In this document: one piece after another, positions 45,110 through 57,029 of the stretch
How the letters are laid out: each line of letters opens with the position of its first letter
Numbering within the stretch: the stretch's first letter is position 1
Origin: Hysterangium stoloniferum
Taxonomy: Eukaryota > Basidiomycota > Agaricomycetes > Hysterangiales > Hysterangiaceae
DNA length: 64,000 nucleotides
Assembly: GCA_015178975.1 (NCBI GenBank)
Contig: WHVD01000050.1
Location: 434,001 to 498,000, forward strand
Reading direction: 5' to 3'
Position numbers and translations under genes: made by a program
Notes under the pieces: generated by a model
Told to the model about the DNA's origin: nothing
Database searches by the model: none
What the model saw: only the letters and a program-made list of their open reading frames with translations

Positions 45110-46100
45110 TGTTAACAACTACTAAAATAAGAATAACAATTTACTGATTCCGAAGCTAGATTTAACTTCAATGCTAGCTAGTTTATATATATTTTATACT
45201 ATTTATCAAACAGTAAAAATATTTATAAACAGGTCAAAAGATTAGATATAGAATAAAACACTATTTGGCTAATATATGCTTTATTTACACTAACCTACAA
45301 GGTCTACTGTGATACTAACTTATCAGGATCTTAATGTAGTCTTAAGGATTCTGCAAGGATATTCTCAGTATTTGTTTATGTGAATATGCTTTACTGATTC
45401 ACAATAAATGAACAAAGGAACGGGATTATTTGCAATGTAATAAACAGTCAAATTACTCAACTAGAGGTGGCTGAAGTTTTAGACTACAAATAACAATGTA
45501 AAGAAAACTAATAATCGGTACTCAATTAAGAGATGACTATAGTATAAAAGATTAATACCAGAAGCTCAACAAGAGGTGGCAGGGAATCCTGATTGGTCAG
45601 AAGAGTGACCAGGGGTAGGATTATTGTCAGAAGCTCAACAAGAGGTGACAAAGGGATCCTGAGATAGCTTAGGTCAGCAGCTCAACTAGAGGTGACTAAG
45701 TATTTGTATTTATTTGTCCAACAGCCCAACAAGGGGTGGAATAAACTCCTTGCTGCAGTGGCACACTGATGTGGCTGATAAAATGTAGTAAAGATTGATT
45801 GATTGTTTTTCAAGGCTGGAGCTGAGCTCCTTATATACATTTTGGTCTGAGACATTTAGAAGATTCTAGAAGATTGAATGATGTCATTCTGGAAGGAATG
45901 ATGTCATTTGGAATTTTCTAGAATTTTCTAGAGCATAGTGGAAGGTTCTAACTACTTCTAAGACACTATAGAATATTCTTGGCATAATAGAACTTACTGG
46001 AATCTTATAGAATATTCTACAATATTCTATCTATTATTAGTATCTACTAACTAGTATTACTTTGGCAGCCACTGGAATGTTCCAGAGATTTCCGGTTTTT
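45110..46100. repeat. Copia LTR/leader-like region with degenerate tandem motif
   Basis: Upstream of the Copia gag. From 45455 to 45745 a motif approximating AGCTCAACAAGAGGTGAC recurs six times at irregular spacing (near 45458, 45520, 45567, 45632, 45679 and 45723). AT-rich words GAATATTCTA and TCTAGAA repeat at 45850-46030. A candidate LTR start is TGTTAACAACTACT near 45111. I could not fix the far end. Confidence 0.45.
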
Positions 46101-46119
46101 TGCTGTAGTAGCATATATG

Positions 46120-46290
46120 ATTATATAATGCTCTCGCGCCTGTGCGCGCGCATGACATCCTTCGCGTCTTGTGACTGTCATGCGTTGTGACAGTCGCGTG
46201 CCTCTGTGACCGTCACAGGCCTCTGTGACCATCCCGCGCCCTTGTGACAACTGTCACTTGTTGTGACGAGTTTCCCGCGCGCCGTGTAAT
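46120..46290. promoter_or_regulatory. GC-rich island with clustered TGTGAC/GTCACA
   Basis: About 170 bp of GC-rich, CpG-rich DNA within very AT-rich surroundings. TGTGAC or its complement occurs at least eight times between 46170 and 46275, often as near-palindromes (GACTGTCATGCGTTGTGACA, GTGACCGTCACAG). It is followed by an AT-rich run with ATATATATATAT at 46380-46392. Position upstream of the Copia gag suggests a retroelement promoter or enhancer. Inference only. Confidence 0.4.
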
Positions 46291-46581
46291 AAACACAGGT
46301 GACCGGCTTTATATTATTATAATTATTATATTTATTTTTAGTTAGTTATAAATATAATATTTTATTATAATAATATAAATATATATATATATTACCTTGA
46401 TTATGCGCGATTATTTTGCATCGCATTTTGTCGGCGTCGGAGTTTGAAATGTCATGTGAATATCACATGATTACTTGCACGTTGTGAATAAGCGCTGAGT
46501 CGCTGACATATTAATCAAAAAAGAATAAAAAGTAGAAATTCAATAACCTGCTCAATTTATTAGATAAAAATACAAATTAAA

Positions 46582-47580
46582 TTGTATAAATTCAAGATAA
46601 ATCAAACAAATATTGTACAATTTAATCGTCGCAATATAATTACATTTGAATATTTGTTTTCGCAATTTGTTAGGGGAAATTGTTTAAAAATCGGAAAAAA
46701 GCTAAAAATACATAACACAGACACATCATTCCTGAAACTGAATGACACTAACTACACAGACTGGAGATATCAGATGGAAGTATATCTTACACCAAAAGAT
46801 CTTTGGGATGTCATTAATGGATTGGAGAGCCAACCAGCAGGTTCTGCCAACAAGAAGGTGGCAAATATGTGGGAGAAGAAGCAGTCACTGGCTCAAGCAG
46901 AACTCATACTAAGAGTTGAAACCGATCAACTCCTGCACACTCATTTCAATAACCCTAAAGAGATTTGGGAAAATCTTGAGAAGGTACACAGGGCACGAGG
47001 ATTTACAACATGCCTCTCAATGCAATGACAATTTTTATTGATGCAAAAAGACAAATCAAAATCAATGCATACTTGGATTGCTGCAGTAAGGCAGCTTGCA
47101 CACCAACTTCATGAGATTGGAGTCGAAATACATGATGAAGAAGTGATCATTATACTCACACTCAGCTTACCACCCTCCTATGAGGATTTTATCGTCACAC
47201 TGGATGCCACCCCTCATGAACAACTCACACTCGATTTTGTAATCACAAACCTTCTTAATGAGGAATCATGACAGGATATGGTACATGGACAAGAATTAGG
47301 CCAAAATACAGCACTTTACACAAATGGAATAGGTCAAGGGATGAATTCCCTCTGTTTTCATTGCTGCAAATGTGGTCATTGGAAAAAGGACTGTCCACAA
47401 AACAAACAAGGTCTCAGATTATTAAACTCTACTGACCTTAGTACATCAGATGAAGACAAGATTGAAGAGAAGCCAAAGATGAAGAAAACCAAACAAAATA
47501 AGGTCAAGACAAATGTCACTCAATCTGCACACACTATGCCAACTCAAAAAGACAGTGAGAATATTGTTTTGCAAGTTTAA
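46582..47580 (+). pseudogene. Copia gag with CCHC zinc knuckle
   Basis: Structural protein of a Ty1/Copia element. KLNDTNYTDWRYQMEVYLTP and DLWDVINGLE at the N-terminus, SPPSYEDF-type LTLSLPPSYEDFIVTLDA in the middle, and CFHCCKCGHWKKDC with the C-x2-C-x4-H-x4-C spacing near 47355-47400 are typical. The frame is constant from 46582 to TAA 47580 and is broken only by TGA at 47026-47028 and 47269-47271, both where family members have Arg. No protease, integrase or reverse transcriptase follows; unrelated sequence begins at 47581. The real start is probably close to KLNDTNY. Confidence 0.82.
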
Positions 47581-47599
47581 AAAGGATGTATTTGATTGA

Positions 47600-48240
47600 C
47601 ATCCCACCACTGCTGTATCATTCCTCCAACCAGGTCTCCTTGGCAGCTGGAGACAAAGACCTTGCCACCTTTAATCTATATTGGTTTTCCAACACCCTCA
47701 TCACCATATCTGAATACCAATAGCATTGCCTCTTGAGGAGTGTGTATTGGTCACAATCCGTGTTGACTATCCAAGCTGCTATGGCAAGGTCTAGGAGGGG
47801 CACATTGGTGTTCTTAACATTGACTTTTTCAAGCAGCTTGTTGCCACTTGGCCATGGATCATTGACTGGTGTTGGGAGGAATGTGGTCTTCCCCAAACCA
47901 CTTGATACAAATATAGCAAGTGGTGCTGTCAGCATGGAGAATCATAGCAATAAAGTACTTGTGCTCTGACTTCCTATCCATTTGCTTCATCTGCCATACT
48001 TCCAGTGCTTTCATACTGGTGACAATGGGACCACACTCTACTATAGTGGCATATAATCACAGATTTGCTTACACCAGGACTCGACATCAATGGCACAGGG
48101 GCACTCTTGATATATAATGGCATTGGGGCTTTGGGTTTGACCATATGAAGATGTTGTAGAAGGATAGGAATAAAAGACTTGGTAAAGGATGTTGGTGAGA
48201 GTGGCAAGCTTCATTGGACTTTTGATGACCTCATTATCAT
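47600..48240 (-). pseudogene. Unrecognised gene fragment (PSGNKLLEKVNVKNTN)
   Basis: Minus-strand ORF 47935-47618 has WPSGNKLLEKVNVKNTNVPL then DQYTLLKRQCYWYSDMVMRV. I have the impression of a mushroom-specific family with a YTLLKxQCYWF motif, but cannot name it. Upstream minus-strand ORF 48207-47974 may be another exon in a different frame. Possibly a captured or decayed gene. Confidence 0.3.
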
Positions 48241-48339
48241 CAACTGTGAACTACTTGTGGTTATGTGATCAATTGACACAGCCAGAATGATAACTACTTG
48301 CCTGCATGATGACAATCCAACATGTGTTTAGTGGATTAG

Positions 48340-48620
48340 TTCTCAGTGCAAGTTTTTGCCAAAGGCAGAGTGCCCAAAGAAGTTCAATCAGAATTGAATT
48401 TCGTTGGTGTCATTACACAAGGAAATCATTATCCTGTCAACATTATGCAAGGTGATACAAATGAGGTCTACCTACTTTGTCAAATGGTGCCTAACATGAA
48501 GGTTATGTGCAAAATCCCCTTTATTTCTTTCTACCTGAGTAGGCATACCAACCCTAATGACCATGCCATATATGTATGCACCGCAAAGAGCAAAGAATGG
48601 CCAACTAAAGTGCATTGATC
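48340..48620 (+). CDS. Unrecognised short ORF
   Basis: Open frame of 90 codons (KGRVPKEVQSELNFVGVITQ, then GDTNEVYLLCQMVPNMKVMC). No motif recognised and no splice sites evident. Could be a chance ORF or a TE remnant. Confidence 0.2.
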
Positions 48621-48639
48621 CACACACATTGAGTCTATG

Positions 48640-49211
48640 GGGTTCACTCTGTTAAAATAATCTGCTCCTGGGAACCACAGTAGGAGTACTCTCTACTATT
48701 GAAGTGAATGCCACTTAGAGTAGAGCAGTGTAGATATATGTAAACCAGTGATATAACTAGGCTTTCAGATGAGGAATCTACTCCTCATCTGAACTAACTA
48801 TATACTAGAATACATGGTCTGTGCACTGGTCTATGCATGAACATGCTATGTATTTAGTGAAATTTAACTATATATAACAATCACATGTGTGAACCAGTCA
48901 GAACCTATACAGTCACAAGACAAGAGATTATTATTAATCACATTATCATATTCTAATAAACAAAGGTATACATGGATATAGAAATGGAGGACTGGATGGA
49001 ATAGAGATGGAATAGGATGCTAGTTCATTATAACCAAGTATCAGGGGCACTGTGAGGGGTAATGATGTGGCCAGGGATTCCAATAATGAGATGACGAAGT
49101 TTTCTGGTGAAAAACAAGTTGTAGGGTGCTGAAACAATGGGATCCTAACAGTATTCCTCCATTAGGTTGAGACCTTCAAGACCTTTCTAGAAAAATGACC
49201 TTATGTTAAGT
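48640..49211. other. Unassigned stretch
   Basis: No gene recognised. AT-rich, between an ORF fragment and dispersed repeat R1 copy 2. Confidence 0.3.
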
Positions 49212-49808
49212 TTTAATGTACATATATTGGAATGGATCTGTCAATCTTATTGGGAGTCTGCAAGCCATAGAAGCTGCAGGACTCTGGTGTTGTCTCAGAT
49301 ATTTGATTCTGAGATTGAATTAGGTATTTGGGTATATAAAGGTCATGTAGTGAGCATTATACAATAATGTGCTTTGCCCTTATACATTGAGACTTCCCTA
49401 AATATCTAACAAATCTGAACAGATTTCTACTTGATTCAACATACCAAGAATATATATACATATGTAGGTGGTTTCATTTAATGAAGAAAATTATAGGATG
49501 AAAAATCTCCAATGATATCTCACATATTTTGATAGAAAAGAACTACAGTTTAGCTTTTAAAAAACAAAGTACCAACAAAGGTATTAGCAAGTATTTACAT
49601 AACTTGGAAAACCATATACAATAGGTTCTATTAATTGACTCCAAATTTTGTAGGATGTGCATAATATAGAGAACTATTTCTCATGGTTGGTGGTTAACAA
49701 TATAATAGTCTCATAATATACATATACCACTATTTAAAGATGAAGTTTTGTAGAAATATTGCTTTTATTAGTAAACATTTGATATTATAATGATTACAGA
49801 CAACCTCC
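49212..49808 (+). repeat. Dispersed repeat R1, copy 2
   Basis: Matches copy 1 at 30955-31378 in order and strand, except for about 160 extra bases (49247-49405) after GGAATGGATCTGTCAATCT. It ends at the edge of the antisense exon of Gypsy element B, so it probably inserted there or is part of that element. Confidence 0.65.
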
Positions 49809-49809
49809 T

Positions 49810-50215
49810 TACTTTTTCTAGGGAGTCCAGGGCTCACCCTTGGAGTCCAACCCTTTGCACTAAGGAAACAAGTCAGTAAGAATTCAACAAATAATAACAA
49901 CTGAACAAACCTTACCTACAGATGCCCTGGCTACCCAGGTACACTCCACCACAACCCAGCCAGCCCCTGCCTTGTCATCCTGCTCCTTCTTCTGATGCTC
50001 CTCTTCTGCCTTCTCTGTACCCAAAGCTGTCTGATACTCCAATTCCATCTCCTCCTCATCCTCCCTCACTTTCTTCTCAGCCTCTTCCCACAGCTTCTTC
50101 TGTTTCTCCTGCTGCTCAAGGCATTGGGCAGTGATAAGAGAGGCCCAATAGGCAGACCCTGTAGGTGTTCCAGTAACACTGTGGTTGGGTTTTCATGGCA
50201 TTGGTTTTAGCAGCA
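49810..50215 (-). pseudogene. Antisense spliced ORF, second copy (Gypsy element B)
   Basis: On the strand opposite the LTR. Exon A (about 50215-49916) encodes GSAYWASLITAQCLEQQEKQ, KKLWEEAEKKVREDEEEMEL and EEEHQKKEQDDKAGAG, a charged coiled coil. The intron, about 60 nt, runs from GTAAGG (near 49915) to CCTTAG and is followed by TGCAAAGG. In element A the homologous intron also ends TTTAG just before TGCAAGG. Exon B is cut short by TAG and by repeat R1. The preserved intron position in two diverged copies is the main evidence that this is a real gene of the element family. Confidence 0.55.
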
Positions 50216-50449
50216 TAAGATGATGGTGGTGGTATGAGAAAAAGAAAACATTTATTATTTTTTGGGTTTTATATAGCTTCTCACATCCAGACCCTTACAT
50301 CCAGATCACCTGACATATTGACACATATGCATATCTGACAAAGCTTTATCTAGCTCTAGGGCCTCTCTGGGAACTTTGTTGGAATTGGTGATGAAACCAT
50401 TCTTTTTCTTAGGGGTGGTTCATCCATTTCTTCACTTTTTCATAGGAGG
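50216..50449. other. Internal 3' region of Gypsy element B
   Basis: AT-rich, with CCAGATCACCTGACATATTG, which echoes the stretch between antisense exon A and LTR in element A (CCAGGTCACATGATG...TTGACACA). No ORF. Confidence 0.4.
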
Positions 50450-50655
50450 ATGCTAATTGTGGACCATTTTTTCTGAGGTTAATGCATGCCAGAACCAGTG
50501 TACACCTAAACTAGCACCCTACCTACTATGTCAGAAGGTAATTCACTAACTGACACATTGATTGAGACATATACTTTTATTACAAGACTATTACCACCTT
50601 GTAGATTGTGTATTACAATAATCCAACTCATACTATTTTTAATAAACTCAGCCTT
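50450..50655 (+). repeat. Dispersed repeat D, copy 2
   Basis: Same series of words as 39380-39168 (minus) and the start of 25880-25990. Here it lies just upstream of the LTR of element B, either inserted into it or as an original part of it. Confidence 0.68.
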
Positions 50656-50668
50656 AAAGAGAGGGTAC
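50656..50668 (+). promoter_or_regulatory. Polypurine tract of Gypsy element B
   Basis: AAAGAGAGGGTAC directly before LTR start TGTTAGGACC, the same arrangement as AAATGGGGGGATAC before the LTR of element A. This makes the following LTR a 3' LTR. Confidence 0.5.
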
Positions 50669-51275
50669 TGTTAGGACCAGGCAACCCACCAGGACATGGG
50701 ACCTTCTTTATAAACCTCTATCACTCTCTTTTCATACAAGATGATGATTGGACAGATACTGTATTCCAGCTCTTGACATATATATGCAATATCCACCTTG
50801 ATCAGTTTTGTCACCTGGTTGTCAGTTAGCATACCATGTGAATGTCCCTGTTTCACTTGGGACTTTCCTTGGACTTTGGTCACCCCTGTCCATTTCTCAT
50901 CTTCCATTCTGCCTGTTTGTTTATCCATTCCACTGTGATTGTAGTATGGCCCATCTATATAAACTAGACTAAATTGTATTTACAATCCAATCAGAAAATC
51001 AACCAAGTTACCCCAGTATCTTGTATTAGTTAAACTCTCTGTTTGTACACTTGGAAGCCATGGGCCCTCTGCCTAAGTCTTCAGACTTCCCATCCCTTCC
51101 ACTCACTATCCCTATGTCCTCATGGACTCCCCAGGCCTTCTATTCATCCTGCCTGAAATAGGACACAGCAATCTCACAAGGGCACAGCATATAAACTGAA
51201 GCCAAGTCCTACCTGCATACTGGATCATCCTTGAGTTTTCCACTGGACCACTACTTGTAAGCCCAGAGCTTAACA
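50669..51275 (+). repeat. 3' LTR of Gypsy element B (TGTTA...TAACA), 607 bp
   Basis: Begins TGTTAGGACCAGG at 50669, ends GAGCTTAACA at 51275. It carries the conserved core ATAAACTGAAGCCAAGTCCT at 51191-51210. It borders directly on Tc1 transposase sequence, so element B inserted into a Tc1-like element. Confidence 0.75.
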
Positions 51276-51814
51276 AAATCTTACCATTAGAAATCTCAGT
51301 TGGAATTTTCAGAAAAACATTTAGAATGTCAAGCACACCAGCAAATGCTCAGAAATGGTTCAATGACCAACATGAATCCTGTTGAATATCCCTGGAATCA
51401 TCTCAAGAAGCTGGGAGTGTATGGGCAGCCTGCAAATAGTGTTCATAGACTTTGGGGGAAGGTACAGAAGTGGTGGGAAGAGATTCCAAAGGAGGAGTAT
51501 CAGAAACCTAATAAAAGCATGTCTAGAATGCTTTCAGTAGTGATCAGAGCAAAGGGGGACTATACTAAATATTAATTTCTTGCAATAATGGGTTTAAAAA
51601 TATTGTGCAACAAAACCCTCACAATGAGTTGTTGGGTTATGTGGGATAGTGGACTCACTAAATAAGGAGATGGTGCCTTGTGGCTATGCATGCAAGAAGA
51701 TATGATGGTGAAGTATATTATATAATATTTTCAGAAATTTAGAGAATTTACTTCTTGAGGAATAGACAAGTCTTTTTAAAAAGTACAAAACATTGTAAGG
51801 GTTTTGTTGTACAG
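51276..51814 (+). pseudogene. Tc1-like element C, 3' part
   Basis: Transposase C-terminal end: HTSKCSEMVQ in one frame, then NMNPVEYPWNHLKKLGVYG with the catalytic Glu region altered (EYPWN for EHLWE), and a C-terminal MSRMLSVVIRAKGDYTKY ending at 51575. The terminal repeat follows: an inner motif GCAACAAAACCCTCACAATG at 51606-51625 and the outer end CATTGTAAGGGTTTTGTTGT then ACAG at 51791-51814, before TA. The 5' part was separated by Gypsy element B. Confidence 0.75.
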
Positions 51815-51816
51815 TA

Positions 51817-52089
51817 TGTATGTTATCACCCCTTGAAACACCAAATCAACCAGATCTATGGTTGATGGGTCAGTCACCACTATGCAAAAGTTCCCATACT
51901 TCCACCAGTATCTATGCCTGATTCTGCTAAATAAATACAAATATTCTTTTACACCAATTAATATCCTGTACAAATAGAATAATTACTCGACATGTGAACA
52001 TATATACCCAATGATTTTTTGGATTTTTATCCGGCTCCTTCAAGTGTTATAATTTTTAATTTATATGGTCACTCATAGTTCGACAGTTG
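51817..52089. other. Spacer
   Basis: No gene recognised between Tc1-C and the DUF6533-type gene. Confidence 0.35.
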
Positions 52090-53630
52090 GTATTACTGAG
52101 CATCAAGGCCTTCAATTCTCTGACCAGAGATCTCCTCGGTTGGGCGCCCCTCCGCAGTGTGGAGGGGGAGGCTCCTTTCACAAAGTACCCCCGAAATAAA
52201 ACCTTCTGCATAATATATATCTCCGACGTCTTCAATCAAAGAATTTCCTATACCGCGCATTGCCCCTCGGAAGGTAGAGACCACGAGATAGTTTGTCGCA
52301 TCGTTCGAGTTCCATTGTGAGTTTGATTCTCGTAAATCGAGAAAGAAGCGGCAAACAAGAATAATGGATATGCTATGGTTGGCATTAAAAATTTGGGTGA
52401 AAGTTTTGCGATAAATACTTGCCAATTCCCTATCCCTGTGCCGACGTTTGTGAATGTGACCTATATTGGATGTGAGATGAGAACTTGATAAAAATTTTAG
52501 TTGATAAAAGATATTCACTGAGACAACCTTAGAAGACATGGAATAGTATCAGCGAAAACGGTGGAAAGCTAATAATAATACTATACCTTATTTTGAATTA
52601 GAGTCCCTAAATTCCACAGGAAAATTAGGCTGTACAGCCAGAACCAAGATTTCAGTAAATAACTGAAGTCGAGCCAGTTTAGCACTGACGCAAATCTGAA
52701 AACACCTAGAATTAACACGACTAAGCCATAACATAGACTTAAACGTCGAGATAAGTTACCTTGCCGCACAAGTAGATAGGTTATCGATCGTCCCCGAAAT
52801 TCTTTAACATCACTTTGTAGCCTAATCGTGCCGACGGTGCGGAATAATGTTGCGAATAAGATGAGTGCATCGAAGGTTATGTTAAAAACGCCCAATGCTC
52901 TGTCTATAACGATCGGATGAACTCGAGTTCGTCAGGCATCCAAAATTGATCTGTGTACTCCTGTTTAATGGTGTCAATAGTCGGTAGTTCTATTGAAATA
53001 ACACGTACAGTCTGTCGGTTTGAATGTTTTCTTTAGAACAACGTTCATAAACTGTGATAAGCTACCTCGCTCATATGAGTATACCGATTCAGAAGCATTG
53101 CCAAATAAATAGAGGTACCACAAAGCAGCAAATGTGACCGATATATACTAATATTATCGGTATGAGAAGGTATTTGCGGTCCCTGCTTATAGCGTAAACC
53201 CTTGCCAGTAATATCCCTAATATCCGTCTTGGTTAAGTTTTATGAGAAAGTAAATGTTAAATAGATCAATCACCGTGTACAGCAATTAATCCTACACTTA
53301 GCAGCATAGTTGCTGCGCGTGCTTTTTCTTGGCATTTCCTGTAGTTAGTTAATAAACGACTCTTGGGATTTCGAAGATACCACACACTATCAACTGTTAT
53401 AAATCACGGGAGTATTTTAGCCCATCTCACCACGCACCCTTAGCGATGTATCCAAGGAAACCGCAGTGGTATAAAATAAAAAGAAAATTAGGGATAAATA
53501 TCGGGCGACGAGGTAGAGCACAGATGTTAGGCTGATCTTGCTTTTCCATACGAACTGGATCTCCGACGGAAGAGTCAAAATTGTATCATAACCAAGCACA
53601 ACTGGGATGCCAATCTATAAATGTGATGAA
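52090..53630 (-). CDS. DUF6533-type membrane protein, multi-exon (possibly frameshifted)
   Basis: The N-terminal exon (53630-53417) reads GYDTILTLPSEIQFVWKSKI, then YLVARYLSLIFFLFYTT, the pattern of the DUF6533 domain common in mushrooms (tyrosine, FDREV-like acidic turn, FVW-K). Later exons hold ARAATMLLSVGLIAVHG (53350-53275), GVFNITFDALILFATLFRTV and RSITYLLVRQG (52900-52760), VGTGIGNWQVFIAKLSP (52435-52385) and a tail CRFFLDLRESNSQ. This makes an estimated six or seven membrane helices. The exon at 52435-52340 needs a frame change between GNWQVF and CRFFLDLRE, so either an intron is hidden or there is a frameshift. Function unknown; such proteins are thought to be receptor-like, but this is not established. 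Confidence 0.6.
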
Positions 53631-53749
53631 CAACCGCAAGTGCCCATAGACAGACCTAGTGACGCCAAATCCTCGTGTATGTGAAGGTTACTGGAAAAGT
53701 CTAGGTCAGCGGATGTACTAGTAGTATCCAATAAGCGGCCTAAGGTACG

Positions 53750-53855
53750 TCACAGTTGCTTCTTGAATAACCGCTGTTTGAAGATCTGCTACGGATGTCA
53801 TGTAGGACGTTGGTGGGTTCCTCTCTTGGTTCACTGTAATATGTTCATGATATAA
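53750..53855 (+). repeat. Short dispersed repeat E, copy 2
   Basis: Pairs with 43010-43115. Words CAGTTGCTTCTTGAATAACC, GTTTGAAGATCTGCTACGGA and GGTTCACTGTAATATGTTCA. Confidence 0.5.
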
Positions 53856-55330
53856 CAAGCAGCTATATATAATTACGAGCGCTCAATGAGAAGCAACCCA
53901 GCCCAGCAGATAGATTAACTTTCCCATATTTGAATGAGAGGCGGAGATGCAGAACAATCAATCAGATAAGAACCCTGATGAGAGTGCGAGTACTAACTTG
54001 AGTGCATCGCATGTAAATGCTGGATTGGGCGCCGCACTGCCCCAGGCCCGCGAGACTGAATCTCGCTACTAGTAGTCAAGCCATATTCCCACTCCAAGCG
54101 AGCTCACATTCAAATATATCAACGGGGCAATACACAACGCTCGGATACATCACTCGCCCGCCCGGCCATGAGTTAGCATCGCATCATTTAGTTTGATTTG
54201 GTGTCGTCCATGTTATGCGCTGCATAGATGTTGTAAATGTATCTATGACAGACCTTGAATTCCCATTCAATTTTCCATTCTCTCAGTCGGCGTTGTTCCC
54301 TTACAAGTATCACGGTATTTCGCGCACCTACATGATCCCCCTTGTTCTCCGTTAAACTCTTCCGCCGTGTAACATTTGTTAGTGGGATTCTTTATAGATG
54401 AACTCTGGATGACGCATATCCATCGTGGTTGTGGTTGATGTACATTAATATCAAGCCGAGTCTTCTAGCATTGCTCCTACGCTCGGATGTACAATATTGA
54501 CATGGGTCTCGGGGATTAACTAAAGTGGATATGCTTTGTGGGCATCTTTATGATATGTTGCATTTAGCACCAGGCCAGGAGCATATGCAAGAGCTGGACA
54601 TGGTCCAAGCTCATGGTCACACATTACCTCGTCATTATAATATGCAGGGGACTGTGTACTGCTCGACGGCGTCTACTTTCTTATGAAGGTCGAAGAAAGG
54701 TAGCCCTAGGTGCCAGAGATTAAAGCAATCACCCTGGGTGGAGAGGAGACCCCAATATCCACCCACTCTTAGACCATTCAATTCTTCCTCCGAACGGAAG
54801 TCTTTGCGGGACCGTTCACTTGAGCTCTCCTCTCATTCTAATGCTCCCTAGACTCGCGGTCTATTTGTGGCCATCAGTGGTTTATCACCGAATTTCTTCC
54901 TCCGTTCAAAAATTGCAGTTGTTTTCACTGTGATACATGATGGATTGCGAACGAGTTCTCAATATATCACAAGAATAGCGGTACTACTTGATGATGCATA
55001 ATCAGGCAAAATAGTCCGACTTTTAAGACCTGCAGGGACCGGGTCAGGAGACTATGATTAAGATCGATGAATATACAAGACATACTTGTGGGATATTTTG
55101 GGGTGCGTGAAATTAACATTAATGGCTGCGATTGAATATGAATATGAATGTGACATCGAGTTAAAAGGAACGACTTGGCTGAGCTTATCCCTGAGGCATA
55201 TCACATCTCATTCCGGGATTGTATTTCGGGGGCACAGGTGATGACTGGTTGTGAGGCTATCCTTGTCATGTGTATTTGGATGGATGTTCTTGGGCATCAG
55301 GTCCCACAGGACTGACTTCTGTTCCGTTTA
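53856..55330. other. Intergenic region without recognised genes
   Basis: Only short ORFs on either strand. I see no gene, TE or repeat signature that I trust. Confidence 0.4.
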
Positions 55331-55339
55331 AGCTTTAAA

Positions 55340-56200
55340 TTTGATGAAAAAAGGGATTGCGACATTAGGATCAAGCTTCAAATTTAGATTTGGGCGATGA
55401 CTTCGCAAACCGTTTCTGCGAGCGCAATATATTCCGCTTCCGTAGATGAAAGCACTACTTTTGTCTGCTTTTTCGAGGACCAAGATATAGGTCCCGAGCC
55501 GAGGAAAATGGCATAGCCTCCCGTGGATCATCTGTGGCATCCGAATGCCCATGCACACAAAAAGCTCCTCCCAATTGAAGTTCAAAATTTCGAGTGTACA
55601 GATATTGCAGAACACATCTGTCTAAGTTCCAATGTGTTTGTGCTGGATTGCTTTGTAACCTGTGTTCTACCCTATCTCTGGTTTGAATTTGACATATGTA
55701 TGTGTAGTCACTTGGATGAATACTGAGATAACTTGTTCACAGAATATGAGATATCCTATTACAATGGATGTACATGAGACTCCGAATGAGCTCTTGATAT
55801 GACAATATCACTTTTTCTTCTTTTTCTTCATCCATTTCCAGTTGTATGATACAATTGAAATCAATTTCAAGGACGATTTGGGACCAAATCGGTTTTGAAT
55901 CCTGTACATTGAATTTCTTCACAATGCTTTTAATATAATCTTTCTGAGATATGAATATGGATGTTGTTTCTGCATCACGTCAGATACTCATTCCTAATAT
56001 CTAGTCCATTTCTCATTCACTCAAGACTTTGAACCATTTTCTGAACAGCTTTTCAAGATGTAGAAGACGATTTTCATCTCCTATGGACATAGTGTTGTCA
56101 ACCCAGAAGGCTACAACAGCCCAAGTACCATCTTCCCAAATTTTGAAGAACATGGTGCCATCATAATTGGAACATATCCACATAAGTTCTTTAACCATAA
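55340..56200 (-). pseudogene. Copia pol remnant: reverse transcriptase end and RNase H
   Basis: On the minus strand, first DGTMFFKIWEDGTWAVVAFW then VDNTMSIGDENRLLHLEKLF (56160-56025), the region after the catalytic YxDD of Ty1/Copia reverse transcriptase, with V-D-N-T where YVDD/VDD is expected. Then IFISQKDYIKSIVKKFNV. At the end STGGYAIFLGSGPISWSSKK and TEAEYIALAETVCEV (55520-55395), the classical Copia RNase H motif. Numerous stops and frameshifts. No LTR found beside it. The Copia gag at 46.6 kb is on the other strand and 8 kb away, so it is a different insertion. Confidence 0.82.
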
Positions 56201-57029
56201 AATTGCATAAAGCTTTCCTCCACTAATAGCACTTTCAGTAACAGTAGTGCTTTCCAGGTTCTTCAAACCTATCTAGCTGCTGTACCCAAACCTTTTCCTT
56301 CATGATTCTGCAATGTAAGAATGCCAACTTTTTACATCATTATTCGCCATCCTTCCGGAGAGCTCACGTATGTAGGTTGACGTAACCTGGTCAAATCTTG
56401 AAGACGGCAATCACTCGACTTGCGGAACAAGGGATGGTCGTCGGTCTGGGGGTAGTATTGCCAGAGTTAAATGTTGAGCGGGCAGCTGTGAGAGTTGCAT
56501 CGTCATCGGACATTGGAAAGGGTTGAGAGAAGGATATAAAGACGAATAAAAGGTCTCGAGAGGTTCAACTAACTTGTGAAATAAAATAAGATACAGATAA
56601 ACTTTACAAAACAACAATGCGACGTGCACAACTTCAACCTCACGAGTTTTCCGCAGCAGCAGACCACCGCAAGCTATCTTGCCAGTCCATACTCAACTAA
56701 AATGTTCTGCAGATTCTACTTTGTAAGAAACTATAAATAATATATTAATGATATTTTTATCAATTTAAAAAGTCAGTTATATTTTTTTCCACAATAAAAC
56801 CTAACGTAAATGGTATGTGAATTTTGCCGAAGTTTTACTCCGCACTACACAAAAGACAGGTGAGTATGAGCAGGGAGGAGCCTCCTCGTCCACTAGAAAG
56901 CTCTTCACATACCAAATACCAAAATAACCTCTTCGGCGCATCCACATCCATCTCCCCTGTCTTCCGCCCAAGCCGCCGCCCATCATACCATCATACATCA
57001 ACGACGACGCGTACCCACGTGCACCTGCG
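56201..57029. other. Region without recognised gene
   Basis: Short ORFs only. No motif recognised. Confidence 0.3.
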
